64,000 nt of DNA. Source: Variovorax sp. dw_308 (lineage in GTDB: Bacteria; Pseudomonadota; Gammaproteobacteria; Burkholderiales; Burkholderiaceae_C). Each line of letters starts with the position of its first letter. Within the stretch, counting starts at the first letter, position 1. This document shows, piece by piece, positions 27,199 to 35,661 of the stretch. The stretch covers positions 1 through 64,000 of the forward strand of contig NZ_JAATOM010000007.1 of the NCBI RefSeq assembly GCF_019207085.1. Reading direction: 5' to 3'. The notes beneath the pieces were generated by a model. It was not told where the DNA came from. It saw only the letters and a list, made by a program, of their open reading frames with translations, and searched no databases. Both the position numbers and the translations under genes were made by a program.

Positions 27199-28209
27199 AT
27201 GAATGACATTTCCTTCGCCACCCGGACTTCGCGCGATGTGGACGAACACGCCACCAGCGTGAGCGCCTGGGACCAGCAGTACGAGCAACTCACGCCCGGC
27301 CGCTTCGAGGGCCGCACCGAGGAGCTGCGCCTTGGCCCGGTGCAGCTGTTCCACGAATCGGCCAACCGCGCGGTGCTCCAGTGCGGCAGCTCGCGCCCCG
27401 GCACGCACACGCTCGGCCTGGTGCAGCCGGCGGGGGACGCCGGCTGGTTCTGCGGCCACCCGATCGAGGCGGACCGCCTGCTGGCGGTTTCCTCGGACCA
27501 CGCGTTCGAGTTGATCGCCGGCGCGGGCATGCGCATCACGGGCGTCTCGATCGACACCGCGCACCTGCGGCGCACTGCCGCGTGCCTGCATGCCGGGGAC
27601 GACGGGCCGCCATCGCGCCTCGGGCCCCGTGCCGTCGACATGCCGCCGCCGGTGCGCGAGGGACTGAAGGCGCTGATCGCCTCGGCCCTGTCGCTGGCCC
27701 GGCAGCAGCCGGCCCTGATGCAGCAGCCGACGGTGCAACACTCGCTCGCGCAGACATTGACCGAAGCCGCGCTCGACTGCATCGCGCCCGGCCCGCGGTC
27801 GGCATCGGTGCGGCCCGGCGCGGCGACGCGCCGTCGCATCCTCCACGGCGCGCGCGAGTACATGCGTGCCCACGTCGACGAGCCGATCACCGTGCCCGAC
27901 CTCTGCGCGGCCACGGGCGCCTCGCGCCGTGCGCTGCAGTACGCCTTCGAGGAGACCCTGCAGCTGAGCCCCGTGACCTACCTGCGCGTGATGCGCCTCA
28001 ACCGCGTGCGCAGCGAACTGGTCGCGCAAGCCCATGCGACCGTCGGCGACATCGCGGCGCGCTGGGGCTTCTGGCATCCGTCGCGCTTTGCGACCGAGTA
28101 CCGGCGGCACTTCGGCGAACTGCCCTCGGCGACGCGGGCGCGGCGGGGGCAAGGCGGCTGCAACTCGCTTGTGCTTGCACAGGGGTCATCGGCAATTTCG
28201 ATGAAATGA
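27199..28209 (+). CDS. AraC family regulator, EutR-like
   Basis: The 336-residue protein resembles the ethanolamine operon regulator EutR over its length. The N-terminal phrase RDVDEHATSVSAWDQQYEQL parallels EutR, as does the C-terminal HTH region EPITVPDLCAATGASRRALQ followed by WGFWHPSRFATEYRRHFGE. EutR-type proteins respond to ethanolamine, often with cobalamin. No eut microcompartment genes are present in the window. I favour ATG 27199 (AAGAG upstream); ATG 27136 would add 21 residues. It is divergent from the FeaR-like gene. A role with the amino-alcohol kinase/lyase operon is a hypothesis. Confidence 0.8.
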   Translation: MNDISFATRTSRDVDEHATSVSAWDQQYEQLTPGRFEGRTEELRLGPVQLFHESANRAVLQCGSSRPGTHTLGLVQPAGDAGWFCGHPIEADRLLAVSSDHAFELIAGAGMRITGVSIDTAHLRRTAACLHAGDDGPPSRLGPRAVDMPPPVREGLKALIASALSLARQQPALMQQPTVQHSLAQTLTEAALDCIAPGPRSASVRPGAATRRRILHGAREYMRAHVDEPITVPDLCAATGASRRALQYAFEETLQLSPVTYLRVMRLNRVRSELVAQAHATVGDIAARWGFWHPSRFATEYRRHFGELPSATRARRGQGGCNSLVLAQGSSAISMK

Positions 28210-28256
28210 CCGGCAAACTGGTCATTTATGGCGTGAATGTCTGGAATTCTGGACAG

Positions 28257-28940
28257 ATGACTGCTCCCAGCGACTCAAGTTCGGTTCTGGATCGACAACT
28301 GCTCCTCCAGTTGGGCGAGCGGCTCAAGCGCGTTCGTCGGCAGCAAGGCCTGTCAGGCGCCGCCCTGGCTCAGCGCGCCGGCATCTCGCGCACCACACTC
28401 GCCGCCATCGAATCCGGCGACCCGTCGCCGTCCATGGGGAACTACGTGCGCGTGATGTCAGCGCTTGGCGTCTCGGCAGACGTGGCCCTGTTGTCAAGCG
28501 ACGCCATGCAAGTCACCCCGCGTATCGCCGAAGGGCCGCGCGAGCGCCGGGTGCCCGCTGTTTCGGTGCTGGTCAAGGCGGATGGCAGTCACGACGCACA
28601 GGATCTTCAAAGCCTGACGCTGCACGAGAAGGCGATCAAGTTGATGCGCAGCGATCCGGCATTGATCGCGCAAGCCCTCGCGACCCTGGAAAACTGGCGC
28701 AACTCGGGAAGCACGCACTCACGCTTTCTGTGGGACGAATGGTCGGTCATCCTGCACCGGCGCGAATGGCGTCGCGCCCTCAGCATCTCTCGCCGAGGGA
28801 AGGAGTTGCGGCAAGCCTCGCCGGTGCCGACGATCCTGCCGCCGCTCGTCCGTGCTGCCGTCCTTGAACAGGTCGGCGCGCTGAAAAAGGGCGTACAGCT
28901 CGGGTCGAAGCCACGCGCAACACAGAAGGGGGTTGGATGA
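28257..28940 (+). CDS. XRE-type HTH antitoxin-like regulator
   Basis: The 227-residue protein has an N-terminal XRE HTH (residues 10-70: RLKRVRRQQGLSGAALAQRAGI, then TLAAIESGDPSPSMGNYVRV). A C-terminal helical domain with Trp- and Arg-rich segments (WDEWSVILHRREWRRAL) ends in Lys/Gly-rich sequence. This two-part protein type usually stands directly before a nucleotidyltransferase-like gene, in an arrangement like a type II toxin-antitoxin or AbiE-like pair. Here its stop overlaps the ATG of such a gene (ATGA), but that partner is broken. The family comparison is from memory and should be checked by search. Confidence 0.72.
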   Translation: MTAPSDSSSVLDRQLLLQLGERLKRVRRQQGLSGAALAQRAGISRTTLAAIESGDPSPSMGNYVRVMSALGVSADVALLSSDAMQVTPRIAEGPRERRVPAVSVLVKADGSHDAQDLQSLTLHEKAIKLMRSDPALIAQALATLENWRNSGSTHSRFLWDEWSVILHRREWRRALSISRRGKELRQASPVPTILPPLVRAAVLEQVGALKKGVQLGSKPRATQKGVG

Positions 28941-29123
28941 ACCGGGAAGATCTCGAGCACACCATCCGAGCCGCTGCCGATGTGACCAACGAGTACGAGT
29001 TCATCGTCGCTGGCAACCGATCCATCCTGGGTCCGATCTCGACGATACGGACAAGCGGAACATGCGGGCGCGCATCAGACGCTGGTGAAGCTGCTGCGCG
29101 AGCGCGGTTATGCCGTACCGTAG
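28937..29123 (+). pseudogene. Remnant of a nucleotidyltransferase-like partner gene
   Basis: The ATG overlaps the stop of the HTH gene by four bases. The first 34 residues (MNREDLEHTIRAAADVTNEY, then EFIVAGNRSILGP) look like the N-terminus of DUF6036-type nucleotidyltransferases of about 180-200 residues. After that the similarity stops. In another frame, a short tail HQTLVKLLRERGYAVP ends at TAG 29121-29123. The middle of the gene seems to have been lost by deletion and frame change. The open frame itself continues to 29326, but with composition unlike coding sequence. Confidence 0.5.
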
Positions 29124-29214
29124 CCCCGGCACGGTCAACACGGCAGCGCGGCGGGCCGCACGGTTCGCGTGAGCGGCCCCGTGCCGGATGTCCGACGCCC
29201 GTGCCGGCAGGCCG

Positions 29215-30048
29215 CTATGGCGCGCCACCAGCGCCGCGCAGCTCGGCCAGTCGCCGGGCCACGAGCAGCGACCACTTGTCGAACGCATTCCTGGCGTACG
29301 CCCAGCTCTGGAACGAGCTCATGTAGCCGTTCGCCCAGGTCTGTGCGGCGCCTGCTGTGCCGTTGTCGACGTCGGCCGCGTACTTCCGGCCGATCTCCGT
29401 GTCGCGGCATTCCGCAAGGACCTTGCCTGCGGCGCCGTCGCGGAACTGCATCTCCATGCCGGTCTGGCCAAGGTACGGCGTCGAGCCTGCGGGCCGGCCC
29501 GTGGCGACGCCGGAACCCGCTTCCGCAATGAAGGCATAGGGCACGAGGGTGCCGGTCACGCTCTCGGCGACACCCGTGGGCACCAGGTCCGTGAGCGCGA
29601 CCCGGATCACCACGACGCCCGGGCCGGCCTGTTCGACGACCTGCATATTGGCCTGGAGGGCCGTCTGCAACGAACGGTAGAAGTAGTCGGTCAGCGTCTT
29701 CAGGTCGCTGGGGTCGACGGTCGACGGCGCTGCGTTCTTCGCGGGCGCGAGCGACACCACGATGCGCGAGACCATGGCCTTGTCGTAGCGCTTCGGGTCG
29801 AGGGCCGCGTCGCGCCAGCATTCGATGCCGTCGAGCCCGGCCGCCGGCTTGAGCCTTGCGTAGTCGCTCAGGAATCCGCTTCGCGTCATGCGCGTGGCGT
29901 CGCTGGCTGTCACCGCGGTGCCGCTGCCGAGCGCCGCGTTGTAGGCCTGGCATCCGGCCAGGCATGCCGCGGCCAAGGCAAGGAGCGCGAGGCGCGAGAG
30001 GCGTGCCGTTGCCCCAACCCGTCGGGACATGCGTCTACTTGTGGTCAT
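29215..30048 (-). CDS. DUF3313 family lipoprotein
   Basis: The 277-residue protein has a lipoprotein signal peptide with lipobox LAGC (residue 32-33) after LALLALAAAC, then a DUF3313-like domain: SGFLSDYARLKPAAG near the start, KNAAPSTVDPSDLKTLTDYF and a conserved core VVVIRVALTDLVP. DUF3313 proteins are periplasmic lipoproteins of unknown function. GGA lies shortly before the ATG used; ATG 30030 is an alternative. No operon partner on the same strand. Confidence 0.82.
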   Translation of the reverse strand: MTTSRRMSRRVGATARLSRLALLALAAACLAGCQAYNAALGSGTAVTASDATRMTRSGFLSDYARLKPAAGLDGIECWRDAALDPKRYDKAMVSRIVVSLAPAKNAAPSTVDPSDLKTLTDYFYRSLQTALQANMQVVEQAGPGVVVIRVALTDLVPTGVAESVTGTLVPYAFIAEAGSGVATGRPAGSTPYLGQTGMEMQFRDGAAGKVLAECRDTEIGRKYAADVDNGTAGAAQTWANGYMSSFQSWAYARNAFDKWSLLVARRLAELRGAGGAP

Positions 30049-30458
30049 CGATTTTTTCCATTCAGGGTTGCGCGCGATCGCGCGGAGTGGGCGGGCGAGG
30101 GACGCCCGTCCGAAGCGAGTCGCAGCGCGCCACGAAGTTGACCAGCACGCTCGCCGTCCAGGCAAAGGCGAAGATACCCGACATCGCAATGACGGGCGGC
30201 ACCATTGGGGCCCACGAAGTGGGCCGGTCACGGCGGATCGCTGGATCTCGACTGTCCCGACCAGGCCGAATCAGGGCAAGCCAATCCGCTGGAATTTGGT
30301 TAACGTCCGGCGGCGGGGAGCAGACACCATCCAAAGGAGTTCGCTGTGCCCGAGACTGCCCATCGCGGGACCACGCAGGCCCGCCCCGCCGCGCCGACCC
30401 TGATGTCACGCGCGCCCGCCTGAGGTCCCGCCTCCCCTTGCCGGCTCATCCCTTGCCC
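30049..30458. other. Intergenic region before the sensor kinase (410 bp)
   Basis: No convincing gene is present. Two weak candidates are noted. A minus-strand frame 30062-30205 (47 codons) encodes a hydrophobic stretch VIAMSGIFAFAWTASVLVNF but has no ribosome site. A plus-strand GTG at 30346 with AAGGAG six bases upstream opens a 25-codon frame ending at 30423, just before the kinase ATG at 30459, which itself lacks a ribosome site. The latter could be a leader peptide. Confidence 0.4.
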
Positions 30459-32435
30459 ATGTCGCTTGCGGCGCTCCCGCAGCGGCTGCCGTCGCGCCAA
30501 CCGCGTTCGGGGCTTTGGCTGCATCTGGTCGCACTCTGCTTGCTCCTCGCGTGTGGCAGCGCCACGGCGCAAGCCAGCCGTAATGTCCTCGTCCTGTATT
30601 CCAACGGCAGGCTGGTGCCCGGCAACGTCGATGTCGAGGCCGGACTGCGAGCATCGATCGTCAGCACCATCGACAGGCCGGTGCACATCAACAGCGAATT
30701 CCTCGACCGGCCCGAGTTCGTGGGAGCCGCCTACGAGCAGGTGATGCTTGCGTACCTGCGCGAAAAGTACGTGGAGCATCCGCCGCAGTTGGTCGTGGCG
30801 GTCGGCCGCGATGCGCTGGACTTCCTGCTGCGCCAGCGTTCGCAGCTCTTTCCGGGCGTGCCCGTGGTGCATGCCGCGGTCATCGCCGCGATGCCGCCAC
30901 GCCTCGGCCCGCTGCCCGACGACGTGGTCGGCGTTCCGATCGACTACGACATCCAGGGCACGGTGCTGCAGGCCTTGCGCTGGCATCCCACGGCGACGCA
31001 CTTGCTCGTCGTCACCGGATCGACGAAGCGCGACCGCGAGTGGGAGTCCATGCTGCGCGAACGCACCGCGCCGTTGCGCGATCGCGTGCAGATCGAGTTC
31101 GCAGCCGGCGTGCCCACCGACCAGCTCGAGCGGCGCCTCGGCAGCCTGGATCGAGACTGGCTGGTGCTGACAGGCGGCTTCTACCAGAGCGGCAACAGCC
31201 TGTGGTCCACGCCGCGTGACGCGGCCGCGTTCATCGCGCAGGCATCCGCCGTGCCCGTCTACGGACCGATCAGCACCTTCATCGGCACGGGCGTGGTCGG
31301 CGGCCGGGTGCCGCGCTTCCAGAACGCCGGCGACCAGGCCGGCGAGATCGTGAACCGGCTGCTCGACGGTGAGCCGCCCGCCTCGCTCAAGCTCCCCGCG
31401 GTGATGGCCAATACGCTGATGGTCGACTGGCGGCAGGCGAATCGCTGGGGCATCGCCGACGAGGACATCCCGCTCGACGCCGTGGTCCAGTTCAAGCGGC
31501 CTTCGTTCTGGGAGACCTACCGGACGGCCGGCCTGCTGGGCGGTGCGGCCATTCTTCTGGAGACCGGCCTGATCGCGCTGCTCCTGTTCGAGCACCATCG
31601 CCGACTCAACGCGGAGACCGCGCTCGCCCAGCGGGGCACCGAGCTGGCGCACGCCTCGCGGCTGGCGGTCGCCGGCGAACTCACCGCATCGATCGCGCAT
31701 GAGATCAACCAGCCGCTGGCCGCCATCCTGTCCAACGCCGAAGCGGCCGACCTGCTGCTCAAGTCGGGCCGCGGCAGCCCCGAGATGCTCGATGCCATCC
31801 TGGCCGACATCCGGCGCGACGACATCCGCGCCAGCGAGGTGATCTCGCGATTGCGCACGCTGCTGGCCCGGGAGGTCGGCAAGCGCGAGCCCTTCGAGCT
31901 CAACGCCGCGATCGCGGATGGTTGCGAGTTGCTGGCTGCGGAAGTGCGACGGCGCGACATGCGGCTCGCGGTGCGTCCTTGCGCAGATCCGGTGCAGGTC
32001 GTCGGCGACGCGGTGCAGCTCCAGCAGGTTCTCATCAACCTCGTCATGAACGCGATGGATGCCATCGGCGACCGACCGGAGAACCGCCGCTCGATCCGGG
32101 TGGCGACCGTCGAGCAAACCGAACATGTCGAGATCAGGGTGAGCGATCGCGGCGAGGGCGTGACCCCGGAGAACCTGGCCAGGTTGTTCGATTCCTTCTT
32201 CAGCACCAAGAGCCGCGGCATGGGCCTTGGACTGTCGATCTCGCGCAGCATCGTCGAAGCGCACGGCGGAAGAATCTGGGCCGTGAGCACGCTCGGCGTG
32301 GGCACCACGTTCCACATCCAGTTGCCGAAGTACGTCCAGGCGAACGGCTCGCCGATGCAGCACACGGGCCCCGAGGCGAGCCATCCGGGAGAGCCTCATG
32401 CGGGCCACGCCGCTGGCGATCCTGCCCGGGCATGA
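30459..32435 (+). CDS. Sensor histidine kinase with ABC substrate-binding-like periplasmic domain
   Basis: The 658-residue protein has an N-terminal membrane/signal segment (residues 20-40), a periplasmic ABC_sub_bind-type domain (about 45-330; SRNVLVLYSNGRLVPGN), a single membrane helix near 360-382 (AAILLETGLIALLLF), then HisKA with phosphoacceptor H414 in IAHEINQPLAA and a HATPase domain with N box LINLVMNAMDA and G boxes DRGEGV and GMGLGLSI. It senses a small ligand outside and phosphorylates a regulator, probably the FixJ-type protein at 33530. Two small membrane genes lie between them. The tail after residue 630 is unconserved. Confidence 0.9.
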   Translation: MSLAALPQRLPSRQPRSGLWLHLVALCLLLACGSATAQASRNVLVLYSNGRLVPGNVDVEAGLRASIVSTIDRPVHINSEFLDRPEFVGAAYEQVMLAYLREKYVEHPPQLVVAVGRDALDFLLRQRSQLFPGVPVVHAAVIAAMPPRLGPLPDDVVGVPIDYDIQGTVLQALRWHPTATHLLVVTGSTKRDREWESMLRERTAPLRDRVQIEFAAGVPTDQLERRLGSLDRDWLVLTGGFYQSGNSLWSTPRDAAAFIAQASAVPVYGPISTFIGTGVVGGRVPRFQNAGDQAGEIVNRLLDGEPPASLKLPAVMANTLMVDWRQANRWGIADEDIPLDAVVQFKRPSFWETYRTAGLLGGAAILLETGLIALLLFEHHRRLNAETALAQRGTELAHASRLAVAGELTASIAHEINQPLAAILSNAEAADLLLKSGRGSPEMLDAILADIRRDDIRASEVISRLRTLLAREVGKREPFELNAAIADGCELLAAEVRRRDMRLAVRPCADPVQVVGDAVQLQQVLINLVMNAMDAIGDRPENRRSIRVATVEQTEHVEIRVSDRGEGVTPENLARLFDSFFSTKSRGMGLGLSISRSIVEAHGGRIWAVSTLGVGTTFHIQLPKYVQANGSPMQHTGPEASHPGEPHAGHAAGDPARA

Positions 32436-32571
32436 AGTCCTGCAGCGGCCTGCGTGCTCGTGCTGGGTCCTGGCGAAGATGGGGGCTTGGTTGCCATTCA
32501 TCTCTCCATTGGTTGCAGACCTTCGGCGCAGCATCGTGGCAGGGCATGCGGCCTTTGGAAATCAGAACGAC

Positions 32572-32588
32572 GGGCAGCCGATTTGCCT
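32572..32588 (+). promoter_or_regulatory. Palindromic motif upstream of the DUF202 gene
   Basis: GGGCA-N7-TGCCT (GGGCAGCCGATTTGCCT) lies 71 bp before the DUF202 start and is followed by CGAAGGGCAATCGCTCGCC. Nearly the same composite, in the matching orientation, lies before the antiporter gene (35492-35508). It is a candidate binding site for the FixJ-type regulator encoded between the two genes. Confidence 0.45.
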
Positions 32589-32658
32589 CGAAGGGCAATC
32601 GCTCGCCAGGCTGTAGACGCGTGCCTTCGCTGCATGCATAGTCGCGTCCGAACGCGCC

Positions 32659-33090
32659 ATGAACGATCCATCCGCACCATCGCCTACACCATCGCCCGCC
32701 CCAAGGTCCGCGAACGACCTCGCGCAGGAGCGCACCGACCTCGCCATCGATCGCACAGTAATGGCAGCGGACCGCTCGCTGATGGCCTGGGTGCGCACCG
32801 GCCTGTCGATGATCAGCTTCGGTTTCACGATCTACAAGATCATCGAAGGCTTCACGCAGCAAGGCGGCCAGGTGCACAGCGCCAGCATGGCGCGCAACGT
32901 CGGTCTCTTCCTCACGGGCCTCGGCACGGTGGCCGTCGTGATGGGCACCGTCGAATACTGGTATCGGCTCAAGGGCCTGCGCCGCGACCGCCCGAACCTG
33001 CGGATCCTGCAGCCCTCGCTCGTGATGGCGCTCATCATGTCGGTTGCGGGCGTGCTCATGTTCCTCGGCATCGTCTCGCGCGTGCTCTGA
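32659..33090 (+). CDS. DUF202 family inner-membrane protein
   Basis: The 143-residue protein has a hydrophilic N-terminus, the DUF202 signature AADRSLMAWVRTGLSMISFG (residues 36-55) and three membrane helices. The family (YidH/YiaB-like) has no defined function. Its stop overlaps the start of the next membrane gene by one base. The pair sits between a sensor kinase gene and its likely response regulator gene, suggesting shared regulation. Confidence 0.88.
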   Translation: MNDPSAPSPTPSPAPRSANDLAQERTDLAIDRTVMAADRSLMAWVRTGLSMISFGFTIYKIIEGFTQQGGQVHSASMARNVGLFLTGLGTVAVVMGTVEYWYRLKGLRRDRPNLRILQPSLVMALIMSVAGVLMFLGIVSRVL

Positions 33091-33485
33091 TGCATGAGCT
33101 GCTCGAACCCTTCGTCCGCACCTGGGCGGACATCACGAACGGCAGCCACAGGCATGTGCCGCTGGCTTTCCGCTTCATCCTGCAGCCCTGCGTCGCGGCC
33201 TTCTTCGCCTGGCGTGCCGGCCGGCAGGACGCGCGCGAAGGCCGTCCGCTGTACTTCTGGGGCCTGCTCACGGACTCCGCCCGCCGGCCCGACGCGCTGC
33301 GGGAGGGCTGGAAGCACATTGGCAAGGTCTTCAGCCTCGCGATCGTCATGGACTGCGTCTACCAGCTCATCGAGCTGCGCTGGATCTACATCGGCGAGGC
33401 CTTGATGATCGCGACGCTGCTCGCGGTGCTTCCCTACCTCGTGGTGCGGGGCCTGGTGCATCGCGTGCTGCGGTCGCGAAAGTAG
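33090..33485 (+). CDS. Conserved hypothetical membrane protein
   Basis: The 131-residue protein begins MHELLEPFVRTWADITNGS and contains two or three membrane segments (FILQPCVAAFFAWRAG near 30, IGKVFSLAIVMDCVYQLIEL near 80 and ALMIATLLAVLPYLVVRGL near 103). I do not recognise a named family. Its ATG overlaps the DUF202 stop (TGATG), so the two are translationally coupled and may act together in the membrane. Confidence 0.8.
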   Translation: MHELLEPFVRTWADITNGSHRHVPLAFRFILQPCVAAFFAWRAGRQDAREGRPLYFWGLLTDSARRPDALREGWKHIGKVFSLAIVMDCVYQLIELRWIYIGEALMIATLLAVLPYLVVRGLVHRVLRSRK

Positions 33486-33529
33486 GGACTGCGCCTGCGC
33501 TGCCCCAACGTGCAATTGGCGGCGATGCG

Positions 33530-34189
33530 ATGCCTCGGGAGAATGCCCACTCCCCGCCACTCCCGCTGCGCATGCGCCAGAACCCTGTTGTCCACGTCAT
33601 CGACGACGACGACGCCCTGCGCGTCGCGCTGCTGCGACTGCTCGATGCGGCCGGCCATGAAGCGCGCGGCTATGCATCGACTGGAGAATTCCTCCTCCAT
33701 GCGCTGCCGCCCGAGCACGCCGGCTGCCTGTTGCTCGACGTCAACCTGCCCGGCCCGTCCGGCCTGGAACTGCAGGAAGTGCTGGAGCAGCATGGCTGCA
33801 CCTTGCCCGTGGTCTTTCTCACCGGCCGCGCCGACGTCGCCTCCGGCGTGCGAGCGATGAAGGCCGGCGCGGTGGACTTCCTGCAGAAGCCGGTGCAGCG
33901 CGAGACCCTGCTCGGCGCGCTCGAGCGCGCGCTTGCCAAGGATGCCGCCCAACATGCACTGCGCGACGAGTCCCGGGAGCTGCATGCCTTGTTTGCCAGC
34001 CTGACCCCGCGCGAGCGCGAAGTGTTCGACCTCGTGATCGGGGGCAAGCTCAACAAGCAGATCGCGGACCAGCTCAAGACCAGCGAGCGCACGGTCAAGA
34101 CGCATCGCGCGCAGTTGATGCTGAAGCTCGGCGCCGAGTCCGCAACGGATCTGGGCGCGCTCGCCGAGCGGCTTCGCCGGACAGGCTGA
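33530..34189 (+). CDS. FixJ/NarL-type response regulator
   Basis: The 219-residue protein has a receiver domain (acidic pocket IDDDDA, phosphoacceptor D70 in LLLDVNLPG, and Lys in FLQKPV) and a LuxR-type HTH (about 150-212: LTPREREVFDLVIGGKLNKQ and ERTVKTHRAQLMLKL). It is the probable partner of the kinase at 30459. The start could also be ATG 33572 (MRQNPVVHVIDDD), which matches FixJ proteins better. Candidate targets are the neighbouring DUF202 and antiporter promoters. Confidence 0.9.
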   Translation: MPRENAHSPPLPLRMRQNPVVHVIDDDDALRVALLRLLDAAGHEARGYASTGEFLLHALPPEHAGCLLLDVNLPGPSGLELQEVLEQHGCTLPVVFLTGRADVASGVRAMKAGAVDFLQKPVQRETLLGALERALAKDAAQHALRDESRELHALFASLTPREREVFDLVIGGKLNKQIADQLKTSERTVKTHRAQLMLKLGAESATDLGALAERLRRTG

Positions 34190-34233
34190 GCGCATACCCC
34201 GCGCGGGGACCAAGTCGAGATGGCAAAGCCACA

Positions 34234-35433
34234 TCAACTCAAGATCTTGGGCCGCGGCTGCAGCACGCCCGCCAGCGTGGGGAACAGCAGCACGCTCAGC
34301 AGCGCGGCGCCGACCAGCGCCGCCGAGGCGTCCGGCCTCATCGAGCCGGTGTGCGCGCCGATCTCGCCGATCACGACGACGATCGACAACGACGGCACCG
34401 CAGAGGACAACGCGAAGGGCAGCGACTCCCCCTTGGCCAGCTGCCCGCGATAGAGAAGCACCGGCACGCCACGCACCAGCAGGAAAAGCAGCACGAACGC
34501 CGGCACCAGCAGCATCGTCCTGGTGTCGCGAGCGAGCGCGGTGATGTCGAACTTGATGCCGGTGCCGACGAAGAAGAAGGGATAGAACCAGGCGAAGGAC
34601 AGGGTCTCGAGCTTGTGGCGCAAGGGTTTACCGACCGGCCCGCGCGTGGCCTGCCCCACCACCATGCCGGCGGCGAACGCACCCAAGATGTTCTCGAAGC
34701 CGAAGGACTGCGCGATCAGCAACATCACACCCAGCAGCAGCAACGAGAAGCGCACCGGCATCTGCGTGCTGCTGTTGATGTGCCGGTCCAGCATGGCCTG
34801 CAACCGTGGCGGCCGCGCGCGCAGGCCCGTGACGATCGCAGCGCCGACGATGACGAGGAAGACGAGCAGGAAGCCGGCCTCCTTCAGGCTGCTGTACTGG
34901 GTGGACAGCAGCACCGACATGGCGACGATCGGCGCCACCTCGCCCATGGTACCGGCCGCCATGAGGAGCCGGCCGAAGCGCGAGTCCATCCGTCCGTCGT
35001 CGCGCAGCGCGGGCACCAGCATGCCGAGTCCGGTCGTGCAGAGTGCCAGCACTGTCATCAGCGGCGCATCGACGTTCGGAATGAGGTGCATCGCCCCCAC
35101 CACGGCGAGGCCCACCCCCACCGACAGGACCCAGCCGCCGACCCCGAGCAGCAGCGGCCTTCCCTTGATCTCGCCGAAGTCCAGTTCGATGCCGGCCATC
35201 AGCAGCGTGGTCGCCATGCCGAAAGTGAACATGTGCAGGACGAAGCCATCGAAGGTCGCGAAGCCGAGCACGTGCGGACCGATGACGATGCCCAGCAGGA
35301 CCTCGAACACCACGACCGGCACCCTGGATCCGATCGGAATCTCGCCGAGCAGCGGCGCCAGCACCGATGCGACGAGGACCCAGAAGACCGGTATGTGGTT
35401 CACGGGAGTGACTGCGGGTGATGTGCCCGCCAT
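34234..35433 (-). CDS. Cation:proton antiporter (CPA2/KefB type)
   Basis: The 399-residue protein has about twelve membrane segments of the Na_H_Exchanger family (IPVFWVLVASVLAPLLGEIP, then VVVFEVLLGIVIGPHVLGF, and FENILGAFAAGMVVGQ). It lacks the C-terminal TrkA domains of full KefB/KefC, so it is a short CPA2 antiporter. It probably exchanges K+ or Na+ for protons. No ribosome site is obvious before ATG 35433. A palindrome shared with the DUF202 promoter lies 59 bp upstream. Confidence 0.88.
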   Translation of the reverse strand: MAGTSPAVTPVNHIPVFWVLVASVLAPLLGEIPIGSRVPVVVFEVLLGIVIGPHVLGFATFDGFVLHMFTFGMATTLLMAGIELDFGEIKGRPLLLGVGGWVLSVGVGLAVVGAMHLIPNVDAPLMTVLALCTTGLGMLVPALRDDGRMDSRFGRLLMAAGTMGEVAPIVAMSVLLSTQYSSLKEAGFLLVFLVIVGAAIVTGLRARPPRLQAMLDRHINSSTQMPVRFSLLLLGVMLLIAQSFGFENILGAFAAGMVVGQATRGPVGKPLRHKLETLSFAWFYPFFFVGTGIKFDITALARDTRTMLLVPAFVLLFLLVRGVPVLLYRGQLAKGESLPFALSSAVPSLSIVVVIGEIGAHTGSMRPDASAALVGAALLSVLLFPTLAGVLQPRPKILS

Positions 35434-35491
35434 GGTGCGATGTCGCGAGCCGCAGAACCATCGGCTCGAAGGGCAGGCGAGCTTCCCTTTC

Positions 35492-35508
35492 GGGCAGCCG
35501 GATTGCCC
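35492..35508 (-). promoter_or_regulatory. Palindromic motif upstream of the antiporter gene
   Basis: On the minus strand GGGCAATCCGGCTGCCC forms GGGCA-N7-TGCCC, 59 bp before the antiporter start, followed by GAAAGGGAAGCTCGCC. It mirrors the motif upstream of DUF202 at 32572-32588 in sequence, distance and orientation to the gene. Confidence 0.45.
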
Positions 35509-35661
35509 AACGACCCGCTTTCGTCGGGCCGGCGCGCGCGCAATGATGAGACGCGATGAACGCATCCATCGGAAAAGGACGGCAAGCCATGACCCTGCTC
35601 ACCCGAAGCGTCGGCCGGCCCGGCAACCCCTGACGCGTTGCGGTCGCCACCGGTCCGCTCG

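Noticed and set aside
26138..28209. Adjacent AraC genes considered as a duplication
   Set aside because: One is FeaR/XylS-like and the other EutR-like, with different sensor domains, so they are not recent copies.
30062..30205. Minus-strand 47-codon frame with one hydrophobic segment
   Set aside because: Looks like a small membrane protein, but there is no ribosome site and the C-terminus is Pro/Arg-rich as in non-coding sequence. Kept only as a note.
30300..32534. Minus-strand open frame of 744 codons opposite the sensor kinase
   Set aside because: Antisense to a kinase with all its catalytic boxes in order; no protein-like features.
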